Shown one piece after another: positions 34,399-42,581 of a stretch of DNA of 64,000 nt. This DNA is from Faeciplasma sp900553675 (GTDB lineage: Bacteria; Bacillota; Clostridia; Oscillospirales; Ruminococcaceae), in contig CAUAFG010000005.1 of the NCBI GenBank assembly GCA_958428235.1, forward strand, positions 1 through 64,000, given 5' to 3'. Positions within the stretch are counted from its first letter, which is position 1. Each line of letters starts with the position of its first letter. Under the pieces are notes generated by a model. It saw only the letters and a program-made list of their open reading frames with translations. It had not been told where the DNA came from and did not search any database. The translations under genes and the position numbers were made by a program.

Positions 34399-34968
34399 AT
34401 GTCAAAACAAATCAAGCTGATACACGGAATCGAATTTTCAGAAGCGGATAAGCTGAAAGCCGAGTTCAAGCAGGACGGCGAAAGCCTTGTTTTAACCCTT
34501 TCCGCCGAGGATTACTCCGCCTTCTTCCCAAAAGCGGCAGGGGCGCTTTCAGAACCGCTGTTCTTCTTTGCGGAGCTTCCAGCCGAAGAAAGTGGGGACG
34601 CTTCCGGCGAATACAAAACCTACTATCTTGACAACTGCACCCTGCCTGTAATCAGAGCTATCTTAAAGCGATACGGCGGGATACTGTACAGCGACGGCGT
34701 TCTGCGCTTTGGCTTCGGCTCTCACAAGTCAGGAGACGAGGTTTATATGCAGGAGTACCAGCAGCTGAGCGTCTACTCACAGAATATCGGGGCGTTCAAA
34801 AAAATTCTTTCGGATATGGGATATTCCGAGAATCCCGCTGCGCTGACACTTTGGGATATCATAAGCGAGGACAGCCCGATTTCCGGCGAATCGGTGGAGT
34901 GCGATGGCGAAACCGCCGCGGATATGATAGACAATCTTCGGGAGCTTGGTCTTTACGAAGCGGAATGA
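34399..34968 (+). CDS. Protein of unknown function
   Basis: 189 residues from ATG 34399 with AGGAAG upstream. A soluble alpha/beta protein with no membrane segment (IKLIHGIEFSEADKLKAEFKQDGESLVLTL, YGGILYSDGVLRFGFGSHKSGDEVYMQEYQ). The middle looks like a small sensor-type fold, but I recognise no family. It starts 34 bp after the phosphate transporter and precedes a terminator, so it belongs to that operon. Confidence 0.7.
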   Translation: MSKQIKLIHGIEFSEADKLKAEFKQDGESLVLTLSAEDYSAFFPKAAGALSEPLFFFAELPAEESGDASGEYKTYYLDNCTLPVIRAILKRYGGILYSDGVLRFGFGSHKSGDEVYMQEYQQLSVYSQNIGAFKKILSDMGYSENPAALTLWDIISEDSPISGESVECDGETAADMIDNLRELGLYEAE

Positions 34969-35016
34969 CGGTTGATTTGAGAAAACCGGCGTAAAATTCT
35001 GAAAATAATGCAAATC

Positions 35017-35057
35017 GGGGAGGATATCGGCGAAAAAGCCTTTACCCTCCCCTTTTT
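35017..35057 (+). terminator. Terminator of the phosphate-transporter operon
   Basis: GGGGAGG pairs with CCTCCCC, followed by TTTTT. It is about 50 bp after the preceding stop. Confidence 0.85.
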
Positions 35058-35186
35058 GCGATGAAAGAAACATGAATAGAAGAATACTCAGTTTTAGAAA
35101 GCACCGCTCGCAACGGCACTGATTGAGTTCTTCATACATAATACAACTCAGCACCGCGAAATATTGCATTAATTCAATATAATCTA

Positions 35187-35215
35187 TTGACACGTGCAAT
35201 ACCACGTGTTATAAT
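35187..35215 (+). promoter_or_regulatory. hicAB promoter with palindromic operator
   Basis: TTGACA (35187-35192) and TATAAT (35210-35215) with a 17-bp spacer. A perfect inverted repeat ACACGTG-CAATAC-CACGTGT (35190-35209) fills the spacer and overlaps the -35, a direct way for the antitoxin to block RNA polymerase. Confidence 0.88.
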
Positions 35216-35262
35216 AATATATACAAAACACCTAAGCATACGCGAAAGGCGTGGTTGCGAAA

Positions 35263-35460
35263 ATGAAAAGCTACTCATCCAATGAGGTCATGAAAATATT
35301 GAAAAACGACGGCTGGTACGAGGTAGGATGCGTTGGAGACCATCACCAATTTAAGCACCCAACTAAGTCAGGGCGGGTTACTTTAACTCACCCTAAAAAA
35401 GACGTTCCAATAGGAACTTTAAAGGCAATCGCAAAACAAGCCGGAATCGAATTGAAATAG
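35263..35460 (+). CDS. hicA: HicA toxin (mRNA interferase)
   Basis: 65 residues from ATG 35263; an in-frame GTG lies 12 bases earlier. A dsRBD-like fold with the conserved catalytic region GDHHQFKHP (the His in HHQ), and SNEVMKILKNDGWYEVG before it. HicA cleaves mRNA and is neutralised by HicB. The length and all conserved residues are intact. The antitoxin gene begins 36 bp downstream. Confidence 0.92.
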   Translation: MKSYSSNEVMKILKNDGWYEVGCVGDHHQFKHPTKSGRVTLTHPKKDVPIGTLKAIAKQAGIELK

Positions 35461-35496
35461 CAATTTCCCTCCGGTGAAGAAAGGATTCGGTTCACA

Positions 35497-35892
35497 ATGA
35501 AAAACGAATATTTATTTCCGGCAATCTTTACTCCCGAAGAAAACGGAATTTCAATTGAATTTCCGGATCTTCCGGGATGCCTTCCCTGCGCAGACACAAT
35601 GGAGGAGGCAGTTAAAAACGCAACAGAAGCCTTGGGGCTTCACCTTTATGGTATGGAGGAGGACGGTGAGGCTATTCCCAACGCTTCAAGAATATCTGAC
35701 ATACACCTGCCAAGCGGCAGCACACTTTGCATGATAAACGTTTTTATGCCCGCTTTCAGAGAGAATATACGCCGCTCCACCGTTAAAAAAACGCTTACAA
35801 TACCGTATTGGCTCAACGCAGAAGCCGAACGCAAGGGTATAAACTTTTCTCAAACCCTGCAAGAAGCTCTCAGAAGACAAATCGGACAGTAA
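35497..35892 (+). CDS. hicB: HicB antitoxin
   Basis: 131 residues. An N-terminal partial RNase H-like HicB domain (about 1-80: FPAIFTPEENGISIEFPDLPGCLPCADTMEEAV) binds the toxin. A C-terminal ribbon-helix-helix segment (about 100-131: KKTLTIPYWLNAEAERKGINFSQTLQEALR) should bind the operator at 35190-35209. AAAGGA lies upstream. A terminator follows. Confidence 0.92.
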   Translation: MKNEYLFPAIFTPEENGISIEFPDLPGCLPCADTMEEAVKNATEALGLHLYGMEEDGEAIPNASRISDIHLPSGSTLCMINVFMPAFRENIRRSTVKKTLTIPYWLNAEAERKGINFSQTLQEALRRQIGQ

Positions 35893-35925
35893 TGCCGAAA
35901 TCTATTGGTGAATATCACAAAAACT

Positions 35926-35969
35926 GCGCCCACCGGCTGTTCATTTTGCCGGTAGGCGCGATTTTTTTA
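35926..35969 (+). terminator. Terminator of hicAB
   Basis: GCGCC-CACCGGC pairs with GCCGGT-AGGCGC, followed by GATTTTTTT. Confidence 0.9.
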
Positions 35970-35973
35970 CATT

Positions 35974-37416
35974 TTATTTCGCAAACGGATTATTAAGCAC
36001 CGAAACAGCATCGGCGATGGTCTTTTCAAACGCCTCTCTACCGTACTTGTCAACGTCCGACTTGCTCTTTTCACCGTGAGTCAGACAGCCCGCGCCGCCG
36101 ATGCATCCGCCAACGCAAGCCATGCCCTCGATAAAGTTGGCGTCAAGAACGTTCTTAGACTTCTTCAAAAGCGCCATCCTGCACGCCTCAATGCCGTCGC
36201 AGGATATCGCTTTAAGCTCGAAATCGTCGTCTAGTCCCTGCTCCTTAAGACCTTCCACAACAGCGTCGGAAAGTCCTCCGCAGCGGGCGAATATTCTTCC
36301 AAAATAGCTGGCGTTGTCTAAAACTCCCTCTTCAAGGGTGGTTATGTCGATGTCCTTGGAGTCAAACAGTGCCTGAAGCTCCTCAAAGGTCAGAACAGCG
36401 TCAACGTATGGCTTTACCTCCTCGCGCTGAATCTCCATCTTTTTGGCGGTGCATGGACCGATAAAGATGATTTTGGCGTTGGGGGTGGTGTCCTTTATGT
36501 ACTTGGCAATAGTTGCCATAGGTGAGAGACTGTGTGAAACGTATGGCTTAATCTCCGGGAAGCTCTTTTCAATGTAGCTGACAAACGCAGGACAGCAGGA
36601 GCTTGTTAAGAAGCCTTTTTCCGCAAGCTCGCGGGATTCAGCCTGAGCAACCATGTCCGCGCCAAGGGCGGCTTCAACAACGGTGTGGAAGCCCAGCTCT
36701 TTAAGTCCGGTAATAACCTGACCTAACTTTGCATAGGTGAACTGACTGGAAATAGACGGCGCAACAACCGCATAAAGACGGTAATTCCTGCCCTGCTGGC
36801 TCTTTTTAAGAAGGTCAATTACGTTGAGCATGTAGGACTTGTCCATGATGGCTCCGAACGGACACTGGTAAACGCAGGCACCGCAGGAAATGCACTTGGA
36901 ATTGTCGATGGTAGCCGCCTTGTGCTCGTTCATCGAGATGGCTTTTACCTTGCAGGCGTTCTGACAGGGACGCTTGCGTCCGACAATAGCGGTGTAAGGG
37001 CAGACCTTTGAGCAGGCTCCGCATTCGCGGCACTTGGATTTGTCGATGTGCGCCACGTGATTCTCGTCAAACGAGATTGCACCGAACCGACAAACGTCCT
37101 CGCACCGGTGAGCTAAACAGCCGCGGCAGGCATTGGTGACCTCGTATCCGCCGACGGGACATTCGTCGCAGGCGATGTCTATAACCTCGATAACGTTGGG
37201 GTTCTCCTTGTCCCCGCCCATGGCAATCTTAACGCGCTCGGCTAAGATCGCGCGCTCCTTGTAAACGCAGCAGCGCATGGTAGGAGTGTTTCCGGGGACT
37301 ATAATTTTTGGAATGTCCAGAAGATTGTCGAATAGCGTGTCCTTCCACGCCTGACGAGCAACCTCGCGAAGCACCTTGTATTTCAGGTGCTGAACTTTGG
37401 TATCAAATTTTCTCAT
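35974..37416 (-). CDS. [FeFe] hydrogenase, group B type
   Basis: 480 residues. N-terminal [4Fe-4S] cysteine groups (CDECPVGG, CRGCLAHRCEDVC, CRECGACSKVCP, CISCGACVYQCPFGA) are followed by the H-cluster domain. Motif L1 is TSSCCPAF, L2 is FIGPCTAKKME and L3 is GMACVGGCIGGAG. This pattern is that of group B enzymes, whose partner is probably ferredoxin and whose direction (H2 evolution or uptake) is uncertain. It lies downstream of a sensory hydrogenase and phosphatase gene pair, separated by hairpin-island copy C. Confidence 0.9.
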   Translation of the reverse strand: MRKFDTKVQHLKYKVLREVARQAWKDTLFDNLLDIPKIIVPGNTPTMRCCVYKERAILAERVKIAMGGDKENPNVIEVIDIACDECPVGGYEVTNACRGCLAHRCEDVCRFGAISFDENHVAHIDKSKCRECGACSKVCPYTAIVGRKRPCQNACKVKAISMNEHKAATIDNSKCISCGACVYQCPFGAIMDKSYMLNVIDLLKKSQQGRNYRLYAVVAPSISSQFTYAKLGQVITGLKELGFHTVVEAALGADMVAQAESRELAEKGFLTSSCCPAFVSYIEKSFPEIKPYVSHSLSPMATIAKYIKDTTPNAKIIFIGPCTAKKMEIQREEVKPYVDAVLTFEELQALFDSKDIDITTLEEGVLDNASYFGRIFARCGGLSDAVVEGLKEQGLDDDFELKAISCDGIEACRMALLKKSKNVLDANFIEGMACVGGCIGGAGCLTHGEKSKSDVDKYGREAFEKTIADAVSVLNNPFAK

Positions 37417-37494
37417 AATATCCTCGCAATTTTATTAGATTTGCCCGCCACTAACGACGGAAAGAATACAATTGTAAGTTTCACACAAACTTTC

Positions 37495-37755
37495 AAGAGC
37501 AAAAAACTAAAAAGTTCGCCAGCCTTTCAAGGCTGCAGGGTCGAGGGACAGCGCCCTCGCAAGGTCAAGGGGCAGAGCCCTCGCAGGGTCAAGGGGCAGC
37601 GCCCCTTGTCGGACTCCGTAGAGTCCGAAATCCCCAGCGAAGCAAAGCGCAGGAGAGGGAGTTTAAAAACAGTCCAGTGGACTGTTTTTTCGTGGGAGGA
37701 CCCTCGCCGGGGGTCCTCCTATGGACGTGTGAAACACGTCCATCCCTGCACAAAC
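37495..37755 (-). repeat. Hairpin-island repeat, copy C (tandemly expanded hairpin)
   Basis: The longest copy, in reverse orientation. The order of hairpins matches copies A and D. The GGGGC hairpin is present three times in a 24-bp tandem (units starting 37535, 37559 and 37583, each GCAGGGTC or GCAAGGTC plus a G-rich stem). Other arms differ from copy A but still pair: GGACGTGT/ACACGTCC and GGACTCTACGGAGTCC. Confidence 0.9.
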
Positions 37756-37852
37756 TCGCCTACTATACAAAATGAAAAAGCAACTCGCTCACGTACAGCT
37801 CGCGAAATTATATCCCGCAGGAAGTGCAGACCTCACACCCATCCCGAAAAAA

Positions 37853-39031
37853 TCAGAAATAACTAACCTTAACCCTCTTGCCCATCTTAAGCAAGCACTT
37901 GGTAAGCTCCTCAACAAGATTCATCTTAATGCTGAAATTAATAGGCAGATCGGGGTTCTGATGAGCAGGATTAATCGCCCTGCCGACATAGAAGTTGATG
38001 TCGGTGGCTTCCTCAAACAGCAAACGCGAAATAAGCGAAGCGCCGTCCCGCTTGAAGCTCCAGTGCTCGTAGCTTTCGTTGTTTTCAAGATAATCCCGCG
38101 CATATTCAAGTACCTTGTTCACCGTTATAACTCCCTCAGTGACAAGGTCTACTCCCTCGATAGTGGCAATCGGCGGAACGTCAGAACGCTCAAAGTTAAG
38201 ACTTGCTTTAACCGGCTTGCCCAAGTACTTCGCCGCGATTGAAGAGGTAGTGCCGCCGCAGACAATGTGCTTGCCCTCTTTCGAGAAGAACAGCGACATC
38301 ATTCTGTTGCAGTCGTCGCGGTTAGAAGGAGGACCAAACAGAATGTTCATCGGCTCGCGGTGACGGATCCTGACTACGCACGCCGTGGCGTCGTCCCCGG
38401 GCTGACCGCCGTAGAGCTTGTTGCACTCGTCAACCAATACGGTCGAAAGGTTCTTTGCGGTGTAGCCGACCATAGAAAGCGGCTCTAAGAACTCGATAAT
38501 ATCCTCCCGCTTCCAGCCAAAGTTGAACGCTGAACCAATGCCCGCGTGAGGGCAGCCGTCGCTCATTGCAACAAAAACATCATCCTCGCGGAGCTTGATT
38601 GTGGAGCGCAGAATTTTCTTTCCGCCTATGTTCATTTCGGTGGTGGGATAGTCGTAATTCGCACCGTCGCGGAAGAGTATCATTTTGGGGTTGTCATACT
38701 GGATAAGCTCGGCAACGTCGTTGTTTATAAGATGGATAATCGTAAAGGTGGAGTAGGCAACGCCACGCACCGAGCATATCGGAAGTGTGGCGGCAATCGT
38801 CTCAACACAGTCCTCCAGCGATAATCCCTCCGCCATCATGGTGGAGATTATCTTCGAGGTCAGGGTCGAAAGTATGCTTGCCTTAACTCCGCTTCCCAAG
38901 CCGTCCGCCAAGACAATGACGGTGGAATTCTCACCCTCCGAGACAATGTCAACATGGTCGCCGCAGAGCTGCTCGCCGTAGTGGTTAATGCTTTTCCAGC
39001 CTATATCTGCACACAGGTCATTCATCGGCAA
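37853..39031 (-). CDS. SpoIIE-type PP2C protein phosphatase
   Basis: A 392-residue Ser/Thr phosphatase domain protein. Metal-binding Asp motifs are ADGLGSG near 43, MSDGCPHAG near 155 and PGDDATACV near 205. The C-terminal half (from about 230: MNILFGPPSNRDD...) is an added domain of unknown role. It overlaps the group C hydrogenase gene by 14 bp. In clostridia such hydrogenase-phosphatase pairs are thought to signal H2 or redox state by dephosphorylating a partner protein. Confidence 0.88.
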   Translation of the reverse strand: MPMNDLCADIGWKSINHYGEQLCGDHVDIVSEGENSTVIVLADGLGSGVKASILSTLTSKIISTMMAEGLSLEDCVETIAATLPICSVRGVAYSTFTIIHLINNDVAELIQYDNPKMILFRDGANYDYPTTEMNIGGKKILRSTIKLREDDVFVAMSDGCPHAGIGSAFNFGWKREDIIEFLEPLSMVGYTAKNLSTVLVDECNKLYGGQPGDDATACVVRIRHREPMNILFGPPSNRDDCNRMMSLFFSKEGKHIVCGGTTSSIAAKYLGKPVKASLNFERSDVPPIATIEGVDLVTEGVITVNKVLEYARDYLENNESYEHWSFKRDGASLISRLLFEEATDINFYVGRAINPAHQNPDLPINFSIKMNLVEELTKCLLKMGKRVKVSYF

Positions 39032-40691
39032 TGCTCTCCTTCAGCTTTGAAAGCGCAATCTTTGTTTCGGCGGCAGTCTCGCCTAAAAGCGAAGCTATCT
39101 CCTGAACAATGCGCATCTGCTTGTCAACTACCTTGTCGGCTATCTCAACCGTCTGGCGGCTGATGCTCTCCTTCTTTTCACGCTCGGTCTCCTCGTCGGT
39201 TACGTCTCTCATTATGCAGATGAGTACGTGATACTCACTGTCGTATATTACCGTCTGCTCAACGTATTTCTTGTATTCGGCGAGATATACCCGCTCGTCG
39301 CGGACGCTTCTGCCCGACTTAAGAACCTCCATGAACACCTTGGGGTCGAGGATTCTTATAACCTGATCGCCTAAAACGTCGGAGGCGGAGCGGATGTTCA
39401 TTATCTTTCTGGCGGCGGTGTTGATCTGCTGAACCTCTAAATTCTCGTTCAGCACGATGATTCCGTTCGGAGTGTTGCCAACGATGTTGTCGGAGAAGCT
39501 CTCCGCCTTGTCCTTGAGGAACGGCAGACACATCGAAATCTCAGCCTTGCCCTGATAAATTGCAATCGCCTTTTCGCGGCAGGTGTTGTAGCCGCAAGAG
39601 CCGCAGTTAAGCTCATCCGAAGGCTTGAACTTGCCCATCTGCCTAAGAATTGCGGATATCTCGGTTTCAGAAGGCATCTGCGCGCCGCGGTCTATCGGGA
39701 CAAACTGCTTTCTTATAGCAAGCGGTTCAACGTCGTCGACCTCGAAATCGCGCTTGCCCGCAAACTGGGCAACAGACATGTAATCCTTTACCGGCGAGCG
39801 GTGGTACTTCTCCATAACGGGTCCGCCTATGCAACCGCCGGCACAGCTCGACATCTCAATAAAGCAGTGGTGAATCTTTCCGCTTTCAATGTCCTTTAAA
39901 GCAGCTATGCAGTTCTCCACGCCGTCAAGAGCCATGTATGTATATTCGGGATGATCACAGGTCATGGTCTTTAAAATTCCGCCTGTTGTTGGGAAGAAGC
40001 GCGCAAGACTCATATCGTCGTGATCCATCTCCTCGGGGATGGCTATTCCCTCGGCACTCAGCCAGTTTGTAAGCTCCTCAAAGGTTAAAACCGCGTCAAC
40101 GATTCCCGGGTACTTCTGCGCCTCGTCCTTCTTGGCAACGCAGGGACCAATGAAGACGGTCTTTGCCTTGGGATATCTCTTTTTGATGTCCTGACAGTGC
40201 GCCTGCATCGGCGAAAGAACGTCTGCCAACGCTCCCAGCTCTGCGGGAAAATACTTCTGAATCAGAAGATTGATGGAGTGACAGCAGGAGGATATGATAA
40301 CGTCCCGCTTCTCCTCGGAAATAAGCCTTTCGTATTCGGTTTTAACCATGGTCGCGCCGATGGCGGTCTCCTCGACATCGAAGAAGCCAAGCTTTTTGAT
40401 GGCTTCACGCATGGGACCTATTCCGGCGTTGTAATTGGCAACAAAGGAGGGCGCAAGGCTGACTATAACAGGGTCGCCGCCCTGCAAGAGTACCTTTACC
40501 TTTTCGGTCTCGTCAACAATCTCCTTCGCGTTCTGCGGGCAGACAACAAAGCACTGTCCGCATAAAATACATTCGTCCTCAATAATGTGCGCCTGATTGC
40601 CCGAAAATCTTATCGACTTAACAGGACAGTGGCGTATGCACTTGTAGCAGTTTTTACAGTTTGATTTTTTCAGCGTTAAACACTTTGCCAT
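39018..40691 (-). CDS. Group C (sensory) [FeFe] hydrogenase with PAS domain
   Basis: 557 residues. Two [4Fe-4S] groups open the protein (CKNCYKCIRHCP, CILCGQCFVVCP). The H-cluster domain has L1 ISSCCHSINLLIQ, L2 FIGPCVAKKDE and L3 SSCAGGCIGGP. A further cluster motif CGSCGYNTC is near 350, and a PAS domain follows at about 395-510 (SDNIVGNTPNGIIVLNENLEVQQINTAARKIM), then a helical tail. Group C enzymes are held to be H2 sensors rather than producers. It is coupled to the phosphatase gene. Confidence 0.92.
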   Translation of the reverse strand: MAKCLTLKKSNCKNCYKCIRHCPVKSIRFSGNQAHIIEDECILCGQCFVVCPQNAKEIVDETEKVKVLLQGGDPVIVSLAPSFVANYNAGIGPMREAIKKLGFFDVEETAIGATMVKTEYERLISEEKRDVIISSCCHSINLLIQKYFPAELGALADVLSPMQAHCQDIKKRYPKAKTVFIGPCVAKKDEAQKYPGIVDAVLTFEELTNWLSAEGIAIPEEMDHDDMSLARFFPTTGGILKTMTCDHPEYTYMALDGVENCIAALKDIESGKIHHCFIEMSSCAGGCIGGPVMEKYHRSPVKDYMSVAQFAGKRDFEVDDVEPLAIRKQFVPIDRGAQMPSETEISAILRQMGKFKPSDELNCGSCGYNTCREKAIAIYQGKAEISMCLPFLKDKAESFSDNIVGNTPNGIIVLNENLEVQQINTAARKIMNIRSASDVLGDQVIRILDPKVFMEVLKSGRSVRDERVYLAEYKKYVEQTVIYDSEYHVLICIMRDVTDEETEREKKESISRQTVEIADKVVDKQMRIVQEIASLLGETAAETKIALSKLKESIADE

Positions 40692-40810
40692 AAATCCTCC
40701 ATGCGGTTCAGTTTATGTATTTTTGATACAATCGTCCTCGCTCTGAACCACTAAATCATATACAAAATTATTTAAAACACAAAATCGCCGCAAAGGCACA
40801 TAAGTCTGAC

Positions 40811-41065
40811 TTATGCACCCTTTATCGGCTTTAGAATCTTATCGTTGAAAAATTCCTTGAAATTGTCCTTGGTTACTCCGGTTATAACCTCGTCGTCAAC
40901 GGTGACGGTAACGCCGAAGCGGTTGCACCGACCGGTGCAGAAGCTTCCCGCAAGGGTAACGTCGTTGTCAAGACCGTTCTGTGAGATAGCGTCCTGCAAA
41001 AGACCGACAATCTCCTCCGAGCCCTTTAAGTGACATGAGCTTCCAACGCAAATCTGAACTATCAT
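40811..41065 (-). CDS. Thioredoxin-like [2Fe-2S] protein
   Basis: An 84-residue protein of the NuoE/thioredoxin-like ferredoxin fold. Cluster ligands are in CVGSSCHLKG (Cys6, Cys11) and FCTGRCNRFG (about Cys43, Cys47). It carries electrons, probably for the hydrogenases next to it. It is a paralogue of the gene 25 bp upstream. Such small proteins are commonly linked to [FeFe] hydrogenase genes. Confidence 0.88.
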   Translation of the reverse strand: MIVQICVGSSCHLKGSEEIVGLLQDAISQNGLDNDVTLAGSFCTGRCNRFGVTVTVDDEVITGVTKDNFKEFFNDKILKPIKGA

Positions 41066-41090
41066 AATCTATCAATGCCTTTCGTGATGA

Positions 41091-41333
41091 TTACTTTACT
41101 TTTGCAAGAATTTCGGTCTTAAAGAAGTCCTCAACCGTTTCGGGGCTTACCGAAAAGAACTTGTCGTCCACGGTAACGCAAACGCCCTTCTGGCACTGAC
41201 CCATGCAGAATGTTCCGCCAAGCTCAACACTTTCGCCAATGCCGTTTTCGGCGACAAGGCGCTGTAAGGTTTCGACAACTTGACGTGAGCCTTTGATGTG
41301 GCAGGAGCTGCCAATGCAAACTGTTACGTTCAT
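41091..41333 (-). CDS. Thioredoxin-like [2Fe-2S] protein, second copy
   Basis: 80 residues from ATG 41333 (MNVTVCIGSSCHIKG) with AAAGGA upstream; a longer frame has no site. Cys ligands are CIGSSC and FCMGQC. It shares the fold and gene neighbourhood of the paralogue downstream, so a tandem duplication is likely. It is probably the first gene of the redox operon that runs down to 35974. Confidence 0.87.
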   Translation of the reverse strand: MNVTVCIGSSCHIKGSRQVVETLQRLVAENGIGESVELGGTFCMGQCQKGVCVTVDDKFFSVSPETVEDFFKTEILAKVK

Positions 41334-41486
41334 ATGTAAAATCCTTTCTGAGAATAAAAGTGCAAAGGACACCGGCTCTGCGCCGAAGGAAAACATAATA
41401 TCCGCGACGAAAGTCGATGCCCTTAATAGACAATTAGTGAAAACCCTGTAGAAATGTCAGATTGATAACAAACTCCGATAGCCTGC

Positions 41487-41701
41487 CAAAGACTTAAAAG
41501 CTTTCGATCCAGCCTTTCTCGAAAGGCTGGCAGGGTCTCGGGGCGGCGCCCCGAGTCGCTCCCCGCAGGGAGCGAAATCCCCAGCGCAAGCGAAACGCAG
41601 GAGAGGGAGCAAAAACAGTCCAGTGGACTGTTTTTGCGTGGGAGGACCCTCGTCGGGGGTCCTCCTATGGGCGCGTGAAACGCGTCCATGACTGCGCAAA
41701 G
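41487..41701 (-). repeat. Hairpin-island repeat, copy D
   Basis: A reverse-orientation copy with all six hairpins: GGACGCGTTTCACGCGCCC, GGAGGACCC/GGGTCCTCC, ACAGTCCACTGGACTGT, CGCTCCCTGCGGGGAGCG, CTCGGGGCGCCGCCCCGAG and CCAGCCTTTC/GAAAGGCTGG. Compared with copy A, the TTGGGG/CCCCAA pair has become TCGGGG/CCCCGA, a compensated change. It fills the gap between the redox operon and the rex-adhE operon. Confidence 0.9.
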
Positions 41702-41786
41702 TAATAGCTCATATCAAGCCACGATATATAGCAATCTCTCGCCTTAACAGTATCAAATATCCATCAACCCGACTATTCCCAAAACA

Positions 41787-42536
41787 TTACTCGTAGTCAA
41801 CAACATCAACCCAAGAAAGAAGGAACTCTCTTTCATGAGCGTTGCCCTTAACCGACTGCGAAGCCGCAACAATCGGCATCCACTTCTGAACGTACTGCTT
41901 TGCAGTGTCGCTCTTCTTGCAGAACAAATCAAGGTACTTCTTGGCAGTCTCGTTGTCGCCGGAAAGGCAGAACAGCAGGTAGGTTCTTGCAGCGTCGGCG
42001 GAAGCATTTCCCTGCGTAGCGTGCGCCCAGTCGAGAATGTAGGGGGTGCCGTCCTCGGCGATGATAATGTTAGAGGGGTTGAAGTCGCCGTGGCAAAGCT
42101 TGGCGTGCTTGGGCATAGCTTCAAGACGTGTCCTCAGATCGTAGCGGGTGGTGGCATCAAGCTCAGCCTCGCCGATCTTGCGGCTCATCTTGTCCTTAAG
42201 CTTGTTCAGATTGCGGCAGGTGTGAGACTGAACCTCAATCTGCAAATCGACAAACTGCTCCAAGTACTTGTCGATGTTGTCGGGATCTTCCTCCATGATC
42301 TTTGCAAGGGTCTTTCCTTTGATGTATTCGGTGACTATTGCCCACTTGCCGTCGACCTTGCAGACCTCTAAAACCTTGGGGATGTTAAGACCTGTTTCCT
42401 CAACCCTTGCGGTGTTGAGAGCTTCGTTCAGTATGTCCGCCTTGGAATAGTTCTCGTCGAACACTTTTATACATTTATCGCCGTCGCGGTAGAGAGTTTT
42501 GGAGTTTCTAACCGCAATAATTCTGTCTAAATTCAT
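41787..42536 (-). CDS. Phosphotransferase, choline/aminoglycoside-kinase fold
   Basis: 249 residues from ATG 42536, chosen for GGAGG nine bases upstream. A protein-kinase-like APH fold: ATP-binding N-lobe (IVTEYIKGKTL near 68), Brenner-type catalytic loop HGDFNPSNII near 150, and metal Asp in YILDWAHATQG near 170. The substrate is unknown; small alcohols such as choline or sugars are possible. It starts 46 bp after adhE in the rex-adhE operon, an unusual partner. Confidence 0.82.
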   Translation of the reverse strand: MNLDRIIAVRNSKTLYRDGDKCIKVFDENYSKADILNEALNTARVEETGLNIPKVLEVCKVDGKWAIVTEYIKGKTLAKIMEEDPDNIDKYLEQFVDLQIEVQSHTCRNLNKLKDKMSRKIGEAELDATTRYDLRTRLEAMPKHAKLCHGDFNPSNIIIAEDGTPYILDWAHATQGNASADAARTYLLFCLSGDNETAKKYLDLFCKKSDTAKQYVQKWMPIVAASQSVKGNAHEREFLLSWVDVVDYE

Positions 42537-42581
42537 CTTATGAATCCTCCTTATTAGTTTATATGACAATCTTTGTAGGAA

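Noticed and set aside
37535..37610. CRISPR-like array from the 24-bp period
   Set aside because: The units are contiguous, only three, and have no spacers or cas genes nearby.
41423..41699. Two overlapping ORFs in island copy D
   Set aside because: Same palindrome-derived amino acid strings as in copy A; not genes.
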